Notes: generated from the sequence alone by a model not told the origin. Positions 47,460 through 58,021 are shown, counted from the first letter of the stretch. The stretch is DNA of 64,000 bases from Stenotrophomonas maltophilia D457 (GCF_000284595.1 NC_017671.1:4311001-4375000), one strand, 5' to 3'. Made by a program: numbers and translations.

Positions 47460-47852
47460 TTACATGCTGAAGCTGCTGCCGCAGCCGCAGGTGGTCTTTG
47501 CGTTCGGGTTGCGGATCACGAACTGGGCACCGGTCAGGCTCTCGGTGTAGTCCACCTCGGCGCCCATCAGGTACTGCAGGCTCAGCGGGTCGACCAGCAG
47601 GGTCACCCCGCTGGTCTGTACCGCCAGGTCATCCTCGGCACGGTTCTCGTCGAACTCGAACCCGTACTGGAAGCCCGAACAGCCGCCGCCCTCGATGTAC
47701 ACACGCAGGGCCAGGTCGGGGTTGCCCTCTTCCTGGATGAGGGATTTGACCTTGGCGGCCGCCGACTCGGTGAAGTTCAGCGGGCGCTCCAGCGATTGGT
47801 AATCGGGCGCGGCAACCGGGGTGGCGCCGGGCAGGGAGACTAGCGTGCTCAT
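47460..47852 (-). CDS. erpA: iron-sulfur cluster insertion protein ErpA
   Basis: A 130-residue A-type Fe-S carrier. The three cluster-binding Cys are present: GGGCSGFQYGFEF and, near the C-terminus, TTCGCGSSFSM. ErpA delivers clusters to apoproteins including isoprenoid-synthesis enzymes. Start ATG 47850-47852 (MSTLVSLPGA) was chosen because the upstream open frame overlaps the bactofilin gene without family similarity. It is the last gene of the run DUF6776-bactofilin-erpA. Confidence 0.95.
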   Translation of the reverse strand: MSTLVSLPGATPVAAPDYQSLERPLNFTESAAAKVKSLIQEEGNPDLALRVYIEGGGCSGFQYGFEFDENRAEDDLAVQTSGVTLLVDPLSLQYLMGAEVDYTESLTGAQFVIRNPNAKTTCGCGSSFSM

Positions 47853-47883
47853 GGTGCCAGCATGGGGGTGCCGGGGATGGCTT

Positions 47884-48348
47884 TCAAGCCATCGCCTCGG
47901 CCAGCTTGCGGCGTGCGGCGGTGTCGCCCTTGCCGCTATTGGCTTCATCGCCTTCCGGCGCCGGCAGGGCCGCCATCGGGGCGCTGGCATGGATCAGGCG
48001 GCCGTTCAGCTGGGCGCCCGCATTCATCTCCACCACCTGGTAATGGACGTTGCCATTGACCCGTGCGCTGGGGGTCAGCTCGACCTTCTCGGTGGCGTGT
48101 ACATCGCCGTCCAGGCGGCCGCTGATGACCACCACCTGGGCCCGGATCTCACCCTCGATCACGCCATGCTCGGCGACCGTCAGGGTCGCGCCGCTGGCGC
48201 CTTCGGTGGCGATCACCTTGCCGTGGATGCGACCTTCCACATACAGGCCACCACTGAATTCCACATCACCGCGGATCACCACCTGGTTGCCGATCAGGGC
48301 ATCCACCACCAGCTGGCCTTCACGGTTGGATTTGCTGCTTCCGAACAT
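47884..48348 (-). CDS. bactofilin (polymer-forming cytoskeletal protein)
   Basis: A 154-residue protein whose core (about 15-115) is the bactofilin beta-helix, with repeated hydrophobic-Gly strands such as VVIRGDVEFSGGLYVEGRIHGKV, GVIEGEIRAQVVVISGRLDG and VELTPSARVNGNVHYQVVEM. Bactofilins self-assemble into nucleotide-independent filaments that position envelope enzymes. ATG 48346-48348 starts 4 bp after the stop of the upstream membrane coiled-coil gene. Confidence 0.93.
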   Translation of the reverse strand: MFGSSKSNREGQLVVDALIGNQVVIRGDVEFSGGLYVEGRIHGKVIATEGASGATLTVAEHGVIEGEIRAQVVVISGRLDGDVHATEKVELTPSARVNGNVHYQVVEMNAGAQLNGRLIHASAPMAALPAPEGDEANSGKGDTAARRKLAEAMA

Positions 48349-48352
48349 CTGC

Positions 48353-49096
48353 CTACTCCCCTTTGCTGGCCGGCGCGCCGGCCTGTTTCCAGTCGAATAC
48401 CTGGGTGGTACCCCCCGTACCACTCCCCAATGTCACCCGCACGCGTTGCGGGGTGAAGTCAGCCGGCAGCATCACGCTACCGGTGAGCTGCTGGAAGTAC
48501 CGGAACGAGTAATCCTGTCCCGGCACCTTGCTGCGCTGGTGCAGATCATCCCAGCTGATCGTGGCCAGCTTGCCGTTCTTCACGCCTTCCACGGTGAAGC
48601 GCATCTGCCCCTGGCTGATGGCGCCGCGGTTGAGGTTCTGGGTCAGCACGGCGGTGTACTGCCAGGTGCCGGCCGCTTCCGGGCTGAACTCGATCGAATG
48701 GGTGTTCAGGCCCTTGCGCTGGCTGGTCGAACCCACCAGGCGCTCATAGAAGGCAACGTCGGCGCGCAGGCCGGCGATTTCCTCATCGCGCTCGGCCAGC
48801 GAGGACTGCACCTCGGTATTGGCGGCGCGGCTGATGCGGTCGGAGGCTTCCAGCGTGGCCTGCTTCTGGCGCAGCTCGGTCAGCTGCGCCTGCAGCGTCT
48901 CGGCGCGCTTCTCGGCAGCCTGCAGGCGCTGGCCCTGGGCATCGCGTGGCGTGGCCATCCAGCAGCCACCCAGCACCGCCAGCACCAGGCTGAGCAGCCA
49001 GATGCCGCCGATCACCAGCAGGCGGCGACGGTCGGCCGGCGGTTGCGGCGCGCCGGGCAGGCGTACCTGCACGCGCATGGGAGGACGGTTGGTCAT
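48353..49096 (-). CDS. membrane-anchored coiled-coil protein (DUF6776-like)
   Basis: A 247-residue protein with one transmembrane helix (about 25-47, LLVIGGIWLLSLVLAVLGGC), a coiled coil (about 53-110, rich in Ala/Gln/Glu/Leu) and a beta-rich periplasmic domain (RKGLNTHSIEFSPEAAGTW, VMLPADFTPQRVRVTLGSG). It lies immediately upstream of the bactofilin gene, so a role as membrane partner or anchor of the filament is inferred. The family name is from recollection of xanthomonad annotations. Confidence 0.8.
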   Translation of the reverse strand: MTNRPPMRVQVRLPGAPQPPADRRRLLVIGGIWLLSLVLAVLGGCWMATPRDAQGQRLQAAEKRAETLQAQLTELRQKQATLEASDRISRAANTEVQSSLAERDEEIAGLRADVAFYERLVGSTSQRKGLNTHSIEFSPEAAGTWQYTAVLTQNLNRGAISQGQMRFTVEGVKNGKLATISWDDLHQRSKVPGQDYSFRYFQQLTGSVMLPADFTPQRVRVTLGSGTGGTTQVFDWKQAGAPASKGE

Positions 49097-49275
49097 GGGT
49101 GGTTTCCGGGGTATCGCGAGGGCGACACCGGTACGGCCCCTGTGGCAAACGACGGGCTAGTGTATGACAGGACGGAGGGGTTTCCTGCGCCGTGGCCGGC
49201 CACGGTCTGTGGCGTTCAGGCATGCCATCGTCGATAGTGTGGTCCCCTGCACAGTTCCGTCGCCGGAGCATCGCC

Positions 49276-49893
49276 ATGACCGAAGCCCACCTGTTCGTGA
49301 TCGGCATCCTGCTGGCCTGGCTGGCCGGCATCCGCGTCTACCTCACCGTGTTCGGCGTCGGCCTTGCCGGCCTGCTCGGCTGGGTCGACCTGCCGCCCGC
49401 TCTGCAGGCCACCGAATCCTGGTGGGTGCTGGGCACGTCGGCGGCGCTGGCCATCGCCGAGTTCTTCGCCGACAAGATTCCCGGCGTGGACTCGGTCTGG
49501 GACCTGGTGCAGACGCTCGCACGCGTGCCGGCCGGCGCGTTCCTCGCAGCGGCTACCCTGTCGCCGGACGGTCAGCTCGGCGCCGGCGCACTCGCCGCCG
49601 GTGCCGGCGTCGCCCTCGCCAGCCACGGCCTGAAGGCCGGTACCCGCGCGCTGCTCAATACCTCGCCGGAACCGGCCAGCAACTGGGTCGCCTCCGCCGC
49701 CGAGGACACCGTGGTAGTCGGTGGCCTGGCGCTGGCCCTGGCACACCCGTGGATCGCGCTGGTGGTGGTGCTGGCCTGCAGCCTGGCCGGCGCGCTGCTG
49801 GTGTGGCTGGTCTGGCGCGCGCTGTGGAAGGGCGTGCGCTGGCTGGCGCGCGGTGCATCGGCAGCACCGCCGGGGCACAGCAGTACCGGTTGA
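49276..49893 (+). CDS. DUF4126 family membrane protein
   Basis: A 205-residue membrane protein with four to five helices. The family-typical N-terminus GIRVYLTVFGVGLAGLLGW and middle segment AIAEFFADKIPGVDSVWD are present, then SHGLKAGTRALLNTSPEPASNW and a C-terminal hydrophobic pair. The function is unknown. ATG 49276 was chosen ahead of the first hydrophobic segment. It is divergent from the bactofilin operon and ends 44 bp before the next gene. Confidence 0.88.
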   Translation: MTEAHLFVIGILLAWLAGIRVYLTVFGVGLAGLLGWVDLPPALQATESWWVLGTSAALAIAEFFADKIPGVDSVWDLVQTLARVPAGAFLAAATLSPDGQLGAGALAAGAGVALASHGLKAGTRALLNTSPEPASNWVASAAEDTVVVGGLALALAHPWIALVVVLACSLAGALLVWLVWRALWKGVRWLARGASAAPPGHSSTG

Positions 49894-49937
49894 GCACCGG
49901 GCTTGTCGCATAATGGACGCGAACACCAGGAGCACCG

Positions 49938-51827
49938 ATGGCCGCAAACGAATCCCCCGCGGGCGCCCGCCCGGGACGCGCTGAAACCCCTCCGGCCGAT
50001 CATTGGCAGCGCTGGGCGCCCGAGGCGGCAGGCCCCGCTGTGGCCGCACCGACGGTTGCGACCCCGCCGCCCATCGCGACCGATGCCCTGGCGCCGGTCA
50101 ACAGCGCACCGCCGCCGCTGCCCGGCCCGATCGCACTGGCCGAAGCCGGCAACAACGATCTGGCCCCGCCGCCCTCGGACTCGCCCTACCGCGTGCTGAT
50201 CGTTGAAGACGATCGCGCCCAGGCGCTGTTCGCGCAGAGCGTGCTGCACGGCGCCGGCATGCAGGCGATCGTGCACAGCGATGCCGATGCCGCGCTGCAG
50301 GCGATCAAGGAGCACCGCCCCGACCTGATCCTGATGGATCTGCACCTGCCCGGGCTGGACGGCATGCGCCTGACCGCGCTGATCCGCCAGCAGCCCGGCC
50401 TGCAGCTGCTGCCGATCGTGTTCCTCAGCGGCGATCCGGATCCAGAGCGCCAGTTCGAAGTGCTCGACAGCGGCGCCGACGACTACCTGAGCAAGCCGAT
50501 CCGGCCGCGCCACCTGATCGCAGCGGTGGCCAACCGCATCCGCCGCGCGCGTGCCCAGGCCGCGACCCTGCCGGGCGCCACCGGCGCACCGGCCACCAGC
50601 AATCCGGAAACCGGCCTGCCGACGCGCCACCATGTGCTGCAGCAGCTCAACACCGCACTCGCCCACCGCGACCGGGGCGGCGTGTTCTTCATCGAAGTGG
50701 CCAGTGCGCTGGGCCTGCGCGAACGCTATGGCTATGCCGCGTTTGAACGACTGATGGTGCAGGCCGGGCAGCGCCTGGCCGAAGCCGGCCATCCGCACCT
50801 GCTGGCGCGGCTGAACGACAACAGCTTTCTGCTGCTGGCCCGCAACGCCGACGAGGACGCCCTCGAAGGCATCGCCGCGAGCCTGCGCGAGCAGCTGTCG
50901 GCCCGCGCCTTCGTGATCCGCGACGACGAATCCGTGCATCTGCGCGGCGTGGTCGGTTATGCGCCGCTGTCGCCGGGCTTCGAGGATGCCAGCAGTGCGC
51001 TGGAAGCGGTTGAGCGCACCACCCTGCAGGCGCGCCTGCTCAGCGCCGGCGTGGCGGGCCATGTGCATCGCCAGGCGGTCACCGAACAGGAACACCTGGC
51101 GCTGCTGGAGGGCCAGCTGGAACTGGCCTACCAGCCGATCGTCGCCGTGGCAGGCGGCAACACCGCGCAATACCAGTTGCTGCTGCGCCTGCGCCAGGCC
51201 GATGGCACGGTGCTGGCGGCCGGCCAGGTGATCCCCGCCGCGGAAGCCGCCGGGCGCATCGCCGACCTCGACCAGCAGGTGATGGACCACGCACTGGGCC
51301 TGCTGGATCTGTACCGGCACGCAACGCAGCCGCTGAGCCTGTTCGTCTCGCAGTCGCTGCGCACCCTGCAGCGCGATGCCTTCGCCGACTGGCTGCTGGA
51401 ATCACTGCAGCAGCGTGACCTGCCTGGCAGTGCGCTGGTGATCGACGTGCGCCTGCCCGACGCACTGATCCACACCGTGCCGCTGCAGCAGTTCTGCCAG
51501 CGCATGGCCAGCGCAGGGGTGCGCTTCTGCCTGAGCCAGTTCGAACCCAGCGGCGAGGCCGATGCACTGCTGACCCAGCTGCCGCTGTCGTTCGTGCGCA
51601 TGGCTGCGCGCTTCTCCAGCAGCCATTCCAATCCGGCCACGCGCGAGGCGCTGCGCAAGACGATCGAACAGGCCCATGCCGCCGGACTGCAGATCATCGG
51701 CCAGCAGATCGAGGATCCGCAGGCTGCAGCGGCGATGTGGGTAGGCGGCGTCGACTACATCCAGGGCAACATGGTGCAGTCGGCCGGCAGCGACCTGAAC
51801 TTCGACTTCCACAACGCGGTGCTCTGA
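49938..51827 (+). CDS. response regulator with degenerate GGDEF and EAL domains
   Basis: A 629-residue protein. A Pro/Ala-rich N-terminal tail (about 1-80) precedes an intact receiver (IVEDD at 88-92, acceptor D134, LSGD, SKPI). A GGDEF-like domain (about 220-370) has NDNSF at the active site, and an EAL-like domain (about 380-625) has QLLLRLRQ where EALLRW is expected. Neither cyclase nor phosphodiesterase activity is likely; it may bind cyclic di-GMP or a protein partner, as FimX-type proteins do. The stop TGA lies one base before the GTG of a hybrid kinase, so the two are co-translated and probably cognate. Confidence 0.92.
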   Translation: MAANESPAGARPGRAETPPADHWQRWAPEAAGPAVAAPTVATPPPIATDALAPVNSAPPPLPGPIALAEAGNNDLAPPPSDSPYRVLIVEDDRAQALFAQSVLHGAGMQAIVHSDADAALQAIKEHRPDLILMDLHLPGLDGMRLTALIRQQPGLQLLPIVFLSGDPDPERQFEVLDSGADDYLSKPIRPRHLIAAVANRIRRARAQAATLPGATGAPATSNPETGLPTRHHVLQQLNTALAHRDRGGVFFIEVASALGLRERYGYAAFERLMVQAGQRLAEAGHPHLLARLNDNSFLLLARNADEDALEGIAASLREQLSARAFVIRDDESVHLRGVVGYAPLSPGFEDASSALEAVERTTLQARLLSAGVAGHVHRQAVTEQEHLALLEGQLELAYQPIVAVAGGNTAQYQLLLRLRQADGTVLAAGQVIPAAEAAGRIADLDQQVMDHALGLLDLYRHATQPLSLFVSQSLRTLQRDAFADWLLESLQQRDLPGSALVIDVRLPDALIHTVPLQQFCQRMASAGVRFCLSQFEPSGEADALLTQLPLSFVRMAARFSSSHSNPATREALRKTIEQAHAAGLQIIGQQIEDPQAAAAMWVGGVDYIQGNMVQSAGSDLNFDFHNAVL

Positions 51828-51828
51828 C

Positions 51829-54069
<2,241 letters not shown>

Positions 54070-54070
54070 C

Positions 54071-54541
54071 TCACTCTTCCAGCTTGCTCAGCAGGTACTT
54101 CGGCTCGCCGATACGCTCGATCAGGTCCAGCTGGGTTTCCAGCCAGTCGATGTGCTCCTCTTCCGAATCGAGGATCTTCACGAACAGCTGGCGGCTGACG
54201 TAGTCGCCAACCGAATCGGAATAGGCCACGGCCTCGCGCAGGGTGACCACGCCATCGCGTTCCAGCGACAGGTCGCACTGCAGGATCTCGGTCGGGTTCT
54301 CGCCGATGCGCAGCTTGCCCAGCGCCTGGAAATTCGGCAGGCCTTCAAGGAACAGGATGCGGTCGGCGAGCATGTCGGCATGCTTCATCTCGTCGATCGA
54401 TTCCTTGTACTCGTGTTCGGCCAGTTCCTTGATGCCCCAGTTCTTCAGCATCTTGGCGTGCAGGAAGTACTGGTTGATCGCGGTCAGCTCGTTGTAGAGG
54501 ACCTTGTTGAGGAATTCGATGACCTTGGTGTCGCCCTTCAT
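54071..54541 (-). CDS. bfr: bacterioferritin
   Basis: Bfr, 156 residues, stores iron in a 24-mer shell. It has the ferroxidase ligands in LYNELTAINQYFLHAKML, EHEYKESIDEMKHAD and ILDSEEEHIDWLETQLDLI, and the Met at position 53 or nearby in HADMLADRILFLEG that coordinates haem in the family. Start ATG 54539-54541 (MKGDTKVIEFLN). The bfd gene lies about 140 bp upstream on the same strand. The stop codon lies 1 bp from the end of the convergent kinase gene. Confidence 0.95.
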   Translation of the reverse strand: MKGDTKVIEFLNKVLYNELTAINQYFLHAKMLKNWGIKELAEHEYKESIDEMKHADMLADRILFLEGLPNFQALGKLRIGENPTEILQCDLSLERDGVVTLREAVAYSDSVGDYVSRQLFVKILDSEEEHIDWLETQLDLIERIGEPKYLLSKLEE

Positions 54542-54683
54542 GGGGGTGCTCCTGCACGCTGAAAACGCAGGCACTTTAACGCCTCGCGTGCGCTCGTGAA
54601 GGAACGCGAATCGTGCGCATTGGCCTGCGCGGCCGAAGGTGAAGGATGCGAAAGCGCGGCGTCAACGCGCCGCGAAAAGGCGA

Positions 54684-54893
54684 TCAGGCGACCTGCGCCA
54701 GGCCCAATACCGGCAGCGGCAGATCGTGGGTCGCACGTGCCTTGGCCAGCAGGTCGCCGGCCATGTCCAGGCAGGAACCGCAGGTGGCACCACAACCGGT
54801 ACGCATGGTCAGTTCGGCCACCGTGCTCACGCCATGGCTGGCGGCTTCGCGGATCTGGTGGTCGGTGACTCCGTTGCAGATGCAGACGTACAC
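54684..54893 (-). CDS. bfd: bacterioferritin-associated ferredoxin
   Basis: Bfd, 69 residues, carries a [2Fe-2S] cluster and reduces bacterioferritin to release iron. Cluster ligands C4, C6, C38 and C41 (VCICNGVTD and GCGATCGSC) are in canonical spacing; C34 is additional. It is placed upstream of bfr. An inverted pair of CGAGAATGGTT sequences lies just upstream and looks like a Fur operator, which would fit induction under iron limitation. Confidence 0.93.
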   Translation of the reverse strand: MYVCICNGVTDHQIREAASHGVSTVAELTMRTGCGATCGSCLDMAGDLLAKARATHDLPLPVLGLAQVA

Positions 54894-54948
54894 AGGCGGG
54901 AACCGGGCTGACAGGCCACAAGCGGCCTGGTGGCTATTCCAATGGAAA

Positions 54949-54986
54949 CGAGAATGGTTGTCAATCAGAGACCTGAACCATTCTCG
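54949..54986. promoter_or_regulatory. candidate Fur operator upstream of bfd
   Basis: CGAGAATGGTT (54949-54959) and AACCATTCTCG (54976-54986) form an 11-bp perfect inverted repeat with a 16-base spacer. GAGAAT/ATTCTC halves are typical of xanthomonad Fur boxes. It lies between the bfd start and the rppH stop, so it could also act as an rppH 3' hairpin. Confidence 0.6.
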
Positions 54987-55001
54987 ATACCGTTCAGCCG
55001 G

Positions 55002-55622
55002 TCAGCTGGCTGGGCCGTCGCCCGTGACCTTCTTCGGCCAGTACCCTCGGGTCCGCGGGCGCTTGCGCGGGCGGTCGTGCCCGGCGGTGTGGCCCGGCAT
55101 CCAGGCCTCGGCGGCGCTCTTGGGCATGGCGGTGACGCCCTGCCCGGCCACGCCACGCGCCAGTGGCGCCAGGTGTCGCAGGGCACGCGCATAGACGCCG
55201 CGTTTGAACATCACCACGTGCTCTACCGGGTACCAGAAGTCGACCCAGCGCCAGTGGTCGAACTCGGGCGAGTCGGTGTGGTCCAGCGTCACGTGGGATT
55301 CGTCGCCGGTCAGGCGCAGCAGGAACCAGACCTGTTTCTGGCCGATGCAGACCTGCCGCTCGTTGCGGCGGATGGCCCGCGCCGGCAGCTTGTAGCGCAG
55401 CCAGCCGGGCGTGGCCCCGAGCACTTCCACATGCTCAGGCAGCAGGCCGGTCTCTTCCTGCAGTTCACGATACATGGCCTCGACAGGCGTCTCGTCGGTG
55501 TTCATGCCACCCTGCGGGAACTGCCAGCCATCCCGGCGCACGCGTCGTGCCCAGAACACCTGGCCGTCCTGCCGCATCAGCACGATGCCGACGTTCGGTC
55601 GATAGCCGTCCGGATCGATCAC
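55002..55622 (-). CDS. rppH: RNA pyrophosphohydrolase
   Basis: RppH, 206 residues, removes pyrophosphate from mRNA 5' ends to trigger decay. The N-terminal MIDPDGYRPNVGIVLM and Nudix box GGMNTDETPVEAMYRELQEE are diagnostic, with QVWFLLRL and EFDHWRWVDFWYPVEHVVMF following. The start is GTG 55620-55622. The basic C-terminal tail (about 165-206, Arg/Lys/Pro-rich) extends past the E. coli protein and may contact RNA or the degradosome. Confidence 0.95.
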   Translation of the reverse strand: MIDPDGYRPNVGIVLMRQDGQVFWARRVRRDGWQFPQGGMNTDETPVEAMYRELQEETGLLPEHVEVLGATPGWLRYKLPARAIRRNERQVCIGQKQVWFLLRLTGDESHVTLDHTDSPEFDHWRWVDFWYPVEHVVMFKRGVYARALRHLAPLARGVAGQGVTAMPKSAAEAWMPGHTAGHDRPRKRPRTRGYWPKKVTGDGPAS

Positions 55623-55700
55623 GATGCGGACTCCTAAGAAAATCTACTGGTCGGGACTATCCCATGCCCTCTGTCGGCCCACAAGCACGACACAAAAGTG

Positions 55701-55729
55701 TTGACAGGGTCGATACACATCCGCAGAAT
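55701..55729 (+). promoter_or_regulatory. promoter of the tRNA pair
   Basis: A perfect -35 hexamer TTGACA (55701-55706) is followed after 17 bp by CAGAAT (55724-55729). The first tRNA begins 14 bp downstream, at 55744. Confidence 0.7.
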
Positions 55730-55743
55730 AGCGGGCTCACCAA

Positions 55744-55820
55744 GGCTATGTAGCTCAGCCGGTTAGAGCACAGCACTCATAATGCTGGGGTCGGTGGTTC
55801 GAGTCCACCCATAGCCACCA
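55744..55820 (+). tRNA. tRNA-Met (CAT), elongator type
   Basis: 77 nt including the encoded CCA. The acceptor stem is GGCTATG/CATAGCC, the D-arm contains TAGCTCAGCCGGTTAGAGC, the anticodon CAT sits in ACTCATAAT, and the T-loop is GGTTCGAGTCC. The first base pair G-C and overall sequence match elongator rather than initiator tRNA-Met. Confidence 0.95.
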
Positions 55821-55848
55821 CACTGAAAATCAAGTTGTTTTTCAGTGT
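55821..55848. other. hairpin between the two tRNAs
   Basis: CACTGAAAA/TTTTTCAGTG forms a stem with a TCAAGTTG-like loop directly after the CCA end of tRNA-Met. It is probably a processing or partial termination structure in the tRNA transcript. Confidence 0.6.
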
Positions 55849-55875
55849 GAAAAGTGAGAAAATAGTTGCACGTTT

Positions 55876-55950
55876 TGCCCCGTCGCCAAGCGGTAAGGCA
55901 CCTGACTCTGACTCAGGCATTCGGTGGTTCGAATCCATCCGGGGCAGCCA
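55876..55950 (+). tRNA. tRNA-Gln (CTG)
   Basis: 75 nt including CCA. The acceptor stem is TGCCCCG/CGGGGCA, the D-arm contains TCGCCAAGCGGTAAGGC, the anticodon CTG sits in ACTCTGACT, and the T-loop is GGTTCGAATCC. The weak first U-A pair (T1) is typical of tRNA-Gln. Confidence 0.95.
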
Positions 55951-56002
55951 AATTAAAAGCAAAAGGCCAGATCGAAAGATCTGGCCTTTTGCTTTTAATT
56001 TG
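55950..56002 (+). terminator. strong terminator after tRNA-Gln
   Basis: A roughly 24-bp perfect stem, AAGCAAAAGGCCAGATC/GATCTGGCCTTTTGCTT extended by A/T-rich outer pairs, is capped by a GAAA tetraloop and ends in a T-rich arm. It can act in both directions. Confidence 0.9.
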
Positions 56003-56082
56003 GTCGCGCATCCCACCTTATCCCCGCGCCTGTCGGCGCGCGCCCTTGAACATCAAGGCGGCTCCCCTCCAGAGAGAGGCCC

Positions 56083-56121
56083 GGGGTCGGATCCTTCTCC
56101 AAAGGAAAAGGCTCTGACCCC
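56083..56121. repeat. GGGGTCAGATC palindromic repeat, diverged copy 2
   Basis: GGGGTCGGATCCTTCTCC and GGAAAAGGCTCTGACCCC form an imperfect inverted repeat resembling the element at 23357-23396. It is in the region between the tRNA terminator and rpsI. Confidence 0.7.
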
Positions 56122-56146
56122 CCCCTTCCGAGATGCGAAACCCCGG

Positions 56147-56169
56147 GTAGTGCCGGCCGCTGGCCGGCA
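56147..56169 (+). repeat. SMAG repeat, single copy
   Basis: GTAG followed by TGCCGGCCGCTGGCCGGCA, a single SMAG copy between the diverged palindrome and the rpsI terminator. Confidence 0.88.
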
Positions 56170-56196
56170 ACCACGAAATGCCTGACTCCAAAACGA

Positions 56197-56224
56197 CAAA
56201 AGCCCGGCCGAAGCCGGGCTTTTG
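56197..56224 (-). terminator. terminator of the rplM-rpsI operon
   Basis: The stem AAAAGCCCGGC/GCCGGGCTTTT with loop CGAA is followed by a T-rich tract on the minus strand, 49 bp after the rpsI stop. Confidence 0.85.
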
Positions 56225-56272
56225 CTTTTCCAACCAGCGGGCTCCCGCAGGAGCCCAACCAGGCGCGGTAAA

Positions 56273-56665
56273 TCAGCGCTTGGAGAACTGGGTGGCGCGG
56301 CGGGCCTTGTGCAGACCGACCTTCTTACGCTCGACTTCACGGGCGTCACGGGTCATGAAGCCGGCCTTGCGCAGCTCGGACTTCAGGGTTTCGTCGTACT
56401 CGACCAGCGCACGGGCGATGCCCAGGCGGATCGCACCGGCCTGGCCGGTGGTGCCGCCGCCAGCGGCGGTGACCAGGATGTCGAAGCTTTCGGTGTTCTT
56501 GGTCAGCTCGAGCGGCTGGCGCACGATCATGCGCGCGGTCTCACGACCGAAGAACTCGTCCAGCGGACGACCATTGACGGTGATGTTGCCCGAACCCTTG
56601 CGCAGGAACACGCGAGCGGTGGAGGACTTGCGGCGGCCAGTGCCGTAGTTTTGAGTGATAGCCAT
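56273..56665 (-). CDS. rpsI: 30S ribosomal protein S9
   Basis: S9, 130 residues: NYGTGRRKSSTARVFLRKGS near the N-terminus, TAAGGGTTGQAGAIRLGIAR in the core, and the conserved basic C-terminus KARRATQFSKR, which reaches the ribosomal P site. It starts 2 bp after the rplM stop. Confidence 0.98.
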   Translation of the reverse strand: MAITQNYGTGRRKSSTARVFLRKGSGNITVNGRPLDEFFGRETARMIVRQPLELTKNTESFDILVTAAGGGTTGQAGAIRLGIARALVEYDETLKSELRKAGFMTRDAREVERKKVGLHKARRATQFSKR

Positions 56666-56667
56666 GA

Positions 56668-57096
56668 TTAGATATCCAGAACCTGCGGCTGCTGTGCGGC
56701 GTGCGGATGCTCAGTGCCGGCGTAGACCTTGAGCTTGCGGTACATCTGGCGACCCAGCGGGCCCTTCGGCAGCATGCCCTTCACGGCGATCTCGATCACG
56801 CGCTCCGGGTGGCGCTCCAGCGCCTGGGCCAGGGATTCGGTCTTCAGGTTGCCGATGTAGCCGGTGAAACGGTGATACATCTTGTCCTGCAGCTTCTTGC
56901 CGGTGACGGCAATCTTTTCTGCATTGATGACGACCAGGTAGTCGCCGGTATCAACGTGGGGGGTGTAGACCGGCTTGTGCTTGCCGCGCAGACGGCGGGC
57001 CAGCTCGGTGGCGAGACGGCCCAGGGTCTTGCCCTCGGCGTCGACGAGGTACCAGTCGCGCTGGACGGTCTCGTTCTTGGCAGTGAAAGTGCTCAT
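56668..57096 (-). CDS. rplM: 50S ribosomal protein L13
   Basis: L13, 142 residues: RDWYLVDAEGKTLGRLATEL, KHKPVYTPHVDTGDYLVVIN, and VKGMLPKGPLGRQMYRKLKV are all family-typical. It is the first gene of rplM-rpsI, with a strong promoter at 57187-57215. Confidence 0.98.
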   Translation of the reverse strand: MSTFTAKNETVQRDWYLVDAEGKTLGRLATELARRLRGKHKPVYTPHVDTGDYLVVINAEKIAVTGKKLQDKMYHRFTGYIGNLKTESLAQALERHPERVIEIAVKGMLPKGPLGRQMYRKLKVYAGTEHPHAAQQPQVLDI

Positions 57097-57186
57097 GAAG
57101 AACTCTAGGTTAGGTCGGGCTCATTGCGGCGAAGGACTCGCCGGAACTCTGCCACGCGTTGTGAAAGGTGAAGCGCAAGAGGCGGG

Positions 57187-57215
57187 ATTGTACGCAGGTC
57201 ACGCCCTCGGTGCAA
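57187..57215 (-). promoter_or_regulatory. promoter of rplM-rpsI
   Basis: On the minus strand TTGCAC (57210-57215) and TACAAT (57187-57192) are separated by 17 bp. This is a near-consensus sigma-70 promoter giving a leader of about 85 bases before rplM. Confidence 0.8.
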
Positions 57216-57292
57216 GCTGGCCCTGCCCCGGGTTGGCAGGGGAGCGGGGGCGGGCGAGAATCGGCGGGTCTCCCGCCCCACCGCGTGCCGCC

Positions 57293-57937
57293 ATGACCGT
57301 GCTCCGCCAGACCACCCCGCTGGACCACCTGCTGACCGAGGCGCAGCGCGCCCTGGACACGGTGTTCGGCAACCCTCCGGCGGCCCGCCCCTACCCGGCC
57401 GCAGGCACCGGCGAGCCGGGCATGGACCGCGCCGAGCGCCGCCACGCCGCGGGGCTGATGCGGATCAACCATGTCGGCGAGGTCTGCGCACAGGGCCTGT
57501 ACTTCGGCCAGGCGGCCGTGGCCCGCGACCCGGCCACCCGTGAACACCTGCTGGAAGCGGCCCAGGAAGAGACCGATCACCTGGCCTGGTGCGCGACCCG
57601 GCTGGATGAACTGGACAGCCGCCCGAGCCTGTTCAATCCGCTGTGGTACGCCGGCAGCTACACCATCGGCACCCTGGCGGGTCTGCGCGGCGACGGCTGG
57701 AACCTGGGCTTCGTGGTTGAAACCGAGCGCCAGGTGGAAGCCCATCTGGACGAGCACCTGGTCGACCTGCCGGCCGGCGATCTGCGCAGCCGCGCGGTCA
57801 TCCAGGTGATGAAGGAGGACGAGGCCCGCCATGCGGAGCACGCCGAACAGGCCGGCGCACGCCGCCTGCCGTTCCCGATCCCGGGCGCGATGGCGCTGGC
57901 TTCCAGGGTGATGAAGACCATCGCCTACCGCATTTGA
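57293..57937 (+). CDS. coq7: demethoxyubiquinone hydroxylase
   Basis: Coq7, 214 residues, is a di-iron monooxygenase for the last hydroxylation in ubiquinone synthesis, membrane-associated. Iron ligands are visible in MRINHVGEVCAQGLYFGQA, AAQEETDHLAWC, VVETERQVEAHLDEHL and KEDEARHAEHAE. ATG 57293 was chosen because the upstream frame runs through the rplM promoter region. It is transcribed divergently from rplM. Confidence 0.95.
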   Translation: MTVLRQTTPLDHLLTEAQRALDTVFGNPPAARPYPAAGTGEPGMDRAERRHAAGLMRINHVGEVCAQGLYFGQAAVARDPATREHLLEAAQEETDHLAWCATRLDELDSRPSLFNPLWYAGSYTIGTLAGLRGDGWNLGFVVETERQVEAHLDEHLVDLPAGDLRSRAVIQVMKEDEARHAEHAEQAGARRLPFPIPGAMALASRVMKTIAYRI

Positions 57938-57943
57938 AGGGTC

Positions 57944-58016
57944 GCCCGCACCAACGGTGCGGGCCTACCAGGAGGTGCGGGGGGGGCGACGGTGGGGCCC
58001 GACCGTTGGTCGGGCC
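57944..58016. repeat. two SMAG-type palindromes after coq7
   Basis: GCCCGCACC-AAC-GGTGCGGGC ending in CTAC (57944-57968, GTAG end on the minus strand), and GGCCCGACC-GTT-GGTCGGGCC (57996-58016) preceded by GTGG. They occupy the space between the convergent coq7 and sugE genes. Confidence 0.8.
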
Positions 58017-58021
58017 ATCAA

